64,000 bases of DNA from Candidatus Accumulibacter meliphilus (GTDB lineage: Bacteria > Pseudomonadota > Gammaproteobacteria > Burkholderiales > Rhodocyclaceae), in NCBI GenBank assembly GCA_003332265.1, contig QPGA01000004.1:21413-85412 (forward strand), in the 5' to 3' direction. Within the stretch, counting starts at the first letter, position 1, and each line of letters begins with the position of its first letter. A program made the translations under genes and the position numbers. Under the pieces are notes generated by a model. The model searched no databases, was not told where the DNA came from, and saw only the letters and a list, made by a program, of their open reading frames with translations. Positions 60,501-64,000 of the stretch are shown here, piece after piece.

Positions 60501-62198
60501 TTGGCAGAACGCAAGTTACGCTACGGCGTCTATCTGGGCGCCGTGCAGCGCCACAAGCGACAGATCAGCTTCGCTGCGCTTCTCGACGCCGAGCGCTTAC
60601 GGCCCAAACGTCCCCCACTGCGGGCTATCGATCTGCACCGTTTGCTGACGCCCTACGTTTCTGTGCGCTTCAGCGAACAACTGCGTGCAGTCGTGCCGCT
60701 GGCGCTGATGCTGATCGGTTTTCAGGCCCTCGCGCTGCGCACTTCCTTGCTCGACGCCGACTCCGTAGCGTTCGGCATCCTGGCGGTGATCATCGGTTTG
60801 ATGTGCTTCATGGAAGGGGTCAAGATCGGCTTGATGCCCCTCGCCGAGAACGTCGGCTTTCAGATGCCGGGCAAGACGAACCCGGCTGTTCTGCTCTCGT
60901 TCAGCCTGCTGCTGGGGGTTGCGGCGACTTTTGCCGAACCGGCCATCGGGGCGCTACAGGCAGCGGCCAGCGCCATTTCTCCCGAGCGCTCGCCGTGGCT
61001 GCGCCAACTGCTCGGCCCCTATTCCCACTGGCTGGTTCTGGCCATCGCCGGCGGGGTCGGTCTGGCGGTGAGCATCGGGATGCTGCGCACGATGTTCGGC
61101 TGGAAGCTCAAGACGATGATCCTGCTGATCATGCCGCTGACTCTTGGGCTGACCGCCTGGTGCGCCCAACAGCCCGAACTGGCGTCGATCATCGGTCTTG
61201 CCTGGGACTGCGGCGCGGTAACTACCGGCCCGGTCACCGTGCCCCTGGTGCTGGCGGTCGGGGTTGGTGTGGCGGCCTCGACGGGACGTAGCGATAACCC
61301 GTTGTCGGGTTTCGGAATCGTTACCCTGGCGTCGGTTTTCCCGGTGCTTGCGGTGCTCAGTACGGCGATCTATCTGACCAGTCAGGGTTCGATGCTGCCC
61401 ATTGTGCCACCGGCAGTTGGTGGCTGGTACAACCAGACGCCTTTCGCCGAGATTATCGGCGCGCTGCGCGCCATCGTGCCGCTGGTTCTGCTGCTGGTGC
61501 TTGTCCAGACGCGCTTGCTGGGCGAGAAGATTCGTCAGCGCGACATCTTCATCTATGGCATTTCGATGGCCGTGGCGGGCATGTTGCTGTTCAATCTTGG
61601 TTTGACCGAGGGGCTGGTAGCGCTCGGCGAACAAGCCGGTAACAACGTTCCCTGGGCGTTCTCGGAAAATCGGGAAACGGGTGCGCCGCCGCTTTATCCT
61701 TTCGCGTTGGGCATTGGCTTGACCCTCACTTTTGCTTTCGCCATCGGCTTCGGCGCAACCGTGGCCGAGCCGGCGTTAAACGCCATGGGCATGACGGTCG
61801 AGAACCTCACCGACGGAGCTTTCCGCAAACGCATGCTGATTCATGCCGTTGCTGCCGGCGTTGGCGTCGGTGCCGCGCTGGGGGTTGCCCGCATCCTCTT
61901 CCACCTGCCGGTGTGGATGCTGCTGCTCGGCGGTTATTCGATTGCCCTGGCATTGACCGTCGTTTCGCGCGAAGAGATCGTTAACCTCGCCTGGGACAGC
62001 GCTGGCGTCACCACCGGGCCGGTGACCGTGCCCTTGCTGCTGGCACTCGGCATCGGCCTCGGCGAAGTAGTCGGGGCTGCCGAAGGCTTTGGCATTCTCG
62101 CCATGTGTTCGGTCGGCCCGATCATTTCGGTGCTGGGGACTGGCCTGTGGATCGACATGAAGACACGCGGACGCAAGAGAAGGAGCAAGAAAGCATGA
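60501..62198 (+). CDS. DUF1538 integral membrane protein (duplicated)
   Basis: A 565-residue protein with two DUF1538 halves. Each contains the hallmark WD-(C/S)-(G/A)-x-VTTGPVTVPL (LAWDCGAVTTGPVTVPLVLA near residue 240; LAWDSAGVTTGPVTVPLLLA near residue 505), with helices such as FGILAVIIGLMCFMEGVKIG and FALGIGLTLTFAFAIGFGATVAEP. DUF1538 proteins are predicted transporters often encoded with PII-like regulators. TTG 60501 is taken as the start because GGAGG lies eight bases upstream; a GTG at 60486 has none. The stop overlaps the next gene (ATGA). Confidence 0.85.
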   Translation: MAERKLRYGVYLGAVQRHKRQISFAALLDAERLRPKRPPLRAIDLHRLLTPYVSVRFSEQLRAVVPLALMLIGFQALALRTSLLDADSVAFGILAVIIGLMCFMEGVKIGLMPLAENVGFQMPGKTNPAVLLSFSLLLGVAATFAEPAIGALQAAASAISPERSPWLRQLLGPYSHWLVLAIAGGVGLAVSIGMLRTMFGWKLKTMILLIMPLTLGLTAWCAQQPELASIIGLAWDCGAVTTGPVTVPLVLAVGVGVAASTGRSDNPLSGFGIVTLASVFPVLAVLSTAIYLTSQGSMLPIVPPAVGGWYNQTPFAEIIGALRAIVPLVLLLVLVQTRLLGEKIRQRDIFIYGISMAVAGMLLFNLGLTEGLVALGEQAGNNVPWAFSENRETGAPPLYPFALGIGLTLTFAFAIGFGATVAEPALNAMGMTVENLTDGAFRKRMLIHAVAAGVGVGAALGVARILFHLPVWMLLLGGYSIALALTVVSREEIVNLAWDSAGVTTGPVTVPLLLALGIGLGEVVGAAEGFGILAMCSVGPIISVLGTGLWIDMKTRGRKRRSKKA

Positions 62199-62581
62199 GC
62201 AAGCAAAGTGAACTGATCGTCCTGACCGACGTGGTGCTGATCACCGTCGTCGTTCAGCGCGGCGTTGCCGACCATGTGGTCCAGGTCGCGGTTGAAGCGG
62301 GCGCGCAGGGGGCGGCCGTTTTTTATGCCCACGGTACCGGCGTTCGTCAAAAGCAGCTCGGTATCCTCGGACTGACGGTCAACACCGAGAAGGAAATCAT
62401 CTATATCGTGGTGCCGTCGGAGCAGGCGGACAGTATGTTCGAACGTATCTTCGTCTCGGCAAAAATGGACACGCCGGGCATGGGCATACTGTGGATGACG
62501 CGACTCGACAAGATGTCCACCTATGTGCCGCACGATGTGGCAGCCCGCTTTGGCGTACACACGGAGCGAGCGGCAGGATGA
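62195..62581 (+). CDS. PII-like signalling protein (first)
   Basis: A 128-residue protein of the PII (GlnB-like) superfamily. It has the ferredoxin-like pattern LIVLTDVVLITVVVQRGVADHVVQVAVEAGAQGAAVFYAHGTG, a short T-loop region (VRQKQLGILGLTVNTEKEIIYIVVP) and a closing helix/strand (ADSMFERIFVSAKMDTPGMGILWM). The conserved uridylylation Tyr context is absent. It is overlapped by the DUF1538 gene and by the next PII-like gene, so the three are a translationally coupled unit. Family knowledge: such PII-like proteins regulate adjacent transporters by binding nucleotides. Confidence 0.85.
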   Translation: MSKQSELIVLTDVVLITVVVQRGVADHVVQVAVEAGAQGAAVFYAHGTGVRQKQLGILGLTVNTEKEIIYIVVPSEQADSMFERIFVSAKMDTPGMGILWMTRLDKMSTYVPHDVAARFGVHTERAAG

Positions 62582-62913
62582 GTGCGCTGGCGCATATCGG
62601 CTACGGCGTCGAGAAGAAGCTGATCACGGCGATTATCGTCAGCGGCCAAGGCATGAAGCTGGCGAAACTGGTCGAGAGCGCGCCAGGCGTATTGTCGGTC
62701 AGCCATCACCACGCGCGCGGAACGGGTCGCCGGCAGCCTGGTTCACTTCTATGGACCGAGCGCGATGTGGTGATGGTGCTGGTCGAGGCGCCGCAGGCAG
62801 ACGAGGTGTTCGCCCAGCTTTTCGAGGCCGGTGAAATCGGTGAACCGAAACAGGGCATCATCTTCATGGAGTCCGTAAGCCGCGGCCATCCGATGATGCC
62901 GTTTGACGTTTGA
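62578..62913 (+). CDS. PII-like signalling protein (second)
   Basis: A 111-residue PII-like paralogue: KLITAIIVSGQGMKLAKLVESAPGVLSVSHHHARG, T-loop SLLWTERDVVMVLVEA, and DEVFAQLFEAGEIGEPKQGIIFMESV. A His triad (SHHHARG) and a shorter C-terminus distinguish it from the first. The ATG overlaps the previous stop (ATGA). The pair may form a heteromer or sense two ligands; this is inference. Confidence 0.85.
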   Translation: MSALAHIGYGVEKKLITAIIVSGQGMKLAKLVESAPGVLSVSHHHARGTGRRQPGSLLWTERDVVMVLVEAPQADEVFAQLFEAGEIGEPKQGIIFMESVSRGHPMMPFDV

Positions 62914-63076
62914 CCGGGGTCGCTGCTCTGCGCTCTTGTTCTTGAGGACCGCAAAAACCCAGGTACCCGGCTTCAAGGCCGCCCGGCCGGCGAATGATCG
63001 GGCATTCGTGAGCGCGCTGGCCTGGTTTCGCAAGCGCTGGCCTCTTTTGTCAAAACCTCTCTCGACAGGACTTTAC

Positions 63077-63571
63077 ATGCCTTCATTTGATTTTTCTTCG
63101 GAAGCCGATATGGCGGCTTTGCACAACGCGATAGACGTCACCAAGCGGGCTATCGACAATCGTTACGACTTCAAGGCGACCAGTGCCAAAGTCGAGCTGA
63201 ACGAGAAAGACAAGCTGATCACGCTGCACGGCGATTCCGATTTTCAGCTCGATCAGATCAAGGATCTGCTCTTCCCGGCCATGGAAAAGAAAGAAAAGGA
63301 GAGCACCAAGCGGCTGGACGCCCAGGCGGTACAACAGATCTCGGGCAACAAGGTCAAGCAGGAGCTGAAGATCAAGATCGGCATCGAGTCAGACTTGGCG
63401 AAGAAGATCGTCAAGCTGATCAAGGATTCAAAACTCAAGGTACAGGCATCGATTCAGGGCGATGCCGTACGCATCAGCGCTGCCAAACGCGACGAACTGC
63501 AGGCCTGTATCGCCATGGTGACCAAGGCGATCACCGATTTTCCGATCAAATACGGCAATTTCCGCGACTGA
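63077..63571 (+). CDS. yajQ: YajQ family nucleotide-binding protein (DUF520)
   Basis: A 164-residue YajQ-family protein, reported in some species to bind cyclic di-GMP (family knowledge). Motifs: MPSFDFSSEADMAALHNAID, VTKRAIDNRYDFKATSAKVEL, LITLHGDSDFQLDQIKDLL, KQELKIKIGIESDLAKKIVKLIKDSKLKVQASIQGD and IAMVTKAITDFPIKYGNFRD. The length is normal. CAGGA lies upstream of ATG 63077. The 163-bp gap before it shows no gene. It is a single-gene unit. Confidence 0.92.
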   Translation: MPSFDFSSEADMAALHNAIDVTKRAIDNRYDFKATSAKVELNEKDKLITLHGDSDFQLDQIKDLLFPAMEKKEKESTKRLDAQAVQQISGNKVKQELKIKIGIESDLAKKIVKLIKDSKLKVQASIQGDAVRISAAKRDELQACIAMVTKAITDFPIKYGNFRD

Positions 63572-63753
63572 TTGGCAATTCACCAGATCGCCAGATCGCC
63601 AGGTCGCCTGCACGCGTACTGCGGCGGCTGTGCCCGGGCTGTTCGCGCGGCGCCGCGGCAAGCGCGGGCGTTCTCTGGCCAGCAGCGGCGAATCCCTTCT
63701 GCAGCGCATTCTTGCCGCAACTCGAGCCCCGCTTGTGCTACCCTAGCTGGTTC

Positions 63754-64000
63754 GTGCGCCGTGCCAATGCGCTGTCTTTCAGCGGGTGCGAATCCCGCCC
63801 GGCAACTTTCGCTCCGGCCGGTAGCAACTGGAGCAGTCGTGGAGGTAACGAAGCGGCTGAAGCCTCTGGTGTAGAGGGTTCTTTAAGGAACTTGGCGAAC
63901 ACGCAGGCCGTAATTTGATTGAACACTGAGCAGGCCTCGAAAAGGGTGATGCGGAAGCCGACCCGGCGAAACTACGGGGAAGGCCGTTGTCACAGGTGAA
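63754..64000 (+). ncRNA. 5' part of a group II intron (truncated by the window end)
   Basis: From 63754 the sequence starts with the bacterial group II intron 5' consensus GTGCGCC and continues with typical domain I parts: GGTGCGAATCCCGCC, TAACGAAGCGGCTGAAGCC, TGTAGAGGGTTC, GAACACGCAGGCCG, GAGCAGGCCTCGAAA, ATGCGGAAGCCGAC and GGCGAAACTACGGGGAAGGCCG. The remaining domains and any intron-encoded reverse transcriptase lie beyond 64000. Upstream (63572-63753) is a gene-free stretch after YajQ. The call is by similarity to well-known bacterial introns; no domain V can be seen here. Confidence 0.8.

Noticed and set aside
63754-64000. Cobalamin riboswitch
   Set aside because: GGTGCGAATCCCGCC resembles one box, but the B12-box and the rest do not fit, while the GTGCGCC start and the domain I motifs fit a group II intron.

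Overview
The window looks like chromosomal DNA from a high-GC betaproteobacterium, most like the Rhodocyclales / Candidatus Accumulibacter group. This is inferred from overall gene style, the sigma-54 promoters, high GC3 codon use and intergenic repeats; there is no rRNA to confirm it.

Region 1 (about 0.9-39.3 kb) is a complete-looking extracellular contractile injection system (eCIS, the Afp/PVC/MAC superfamily). It opens with a sigma-54 activator (946-1941) and a small winged-helix-like gene with its own -24/-12 promoter. A near-perfect sigma-54 promoter (2721-2737) then precedes the structural operon. In order the operon encodes a tail terminator, two sheath and two tube proteins, an Afp7-like adaptor with a glycine-rich tail, a DUF5908-like peptide, hub and spike proteins, a protein with C-terminal membrane helices, gp25, baseplate J, a P2-I-like baseplate protein, small beta-sandwich proteins, baseplate-periphery and fibre proteins, a tape-measure candidate and the AAA+ ATPase. 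The cargo end follows: a 1595-aa protein with an eCIS core domain (DUF4157), an arginine-rich repeat and a C-terminal AHH-type nuclease-like domain; a two-helix membrane protein; a DUF4157-OmpA fusion; and a HEAT-repeat protein. A roughly 125-bp intergenic repeat (Element A) cuts the operon into functional blocks and three times supplies the stop codon of the preceding gene.

Region 2 (39.5-48.4 kb) carries a cupin protein, an HMA-fold protein lacking the metal-binding CxxC, and two paralogous minus-strand genes. One is adaptor-TIR-NACHT-FGE and the other is adaptor-nSTAND-FGE. They share their upstream motif, their N-terminal adaptor domain, a hypervariable-looking C-terminal lectin-type segment, and a roughly 100-bp 3' tail with two GC-rich hairpins. 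That is the layout of targets of a diversity-generating retroelement (DGR), but no reverse transcriptase or template repeat lies in the window. A frameshifted Rpn-family nuclease gene follows.

Region 3 (48.5-63.6 kb) is mostly housekeeping or stress genes: a DMT transporter, RlmD, a DUF2950/DUF3300 pair, a LysR regulator, bacteriohemerythrin, a TelA/YiaAB/XpaC-like group, two inverted Element A copies beside a lipoprotein gene, a DUF1538 membrane protein overlapping two PII-like genes, and YajQ. The window ends inside the 5' part of a group II intron (from 63754).
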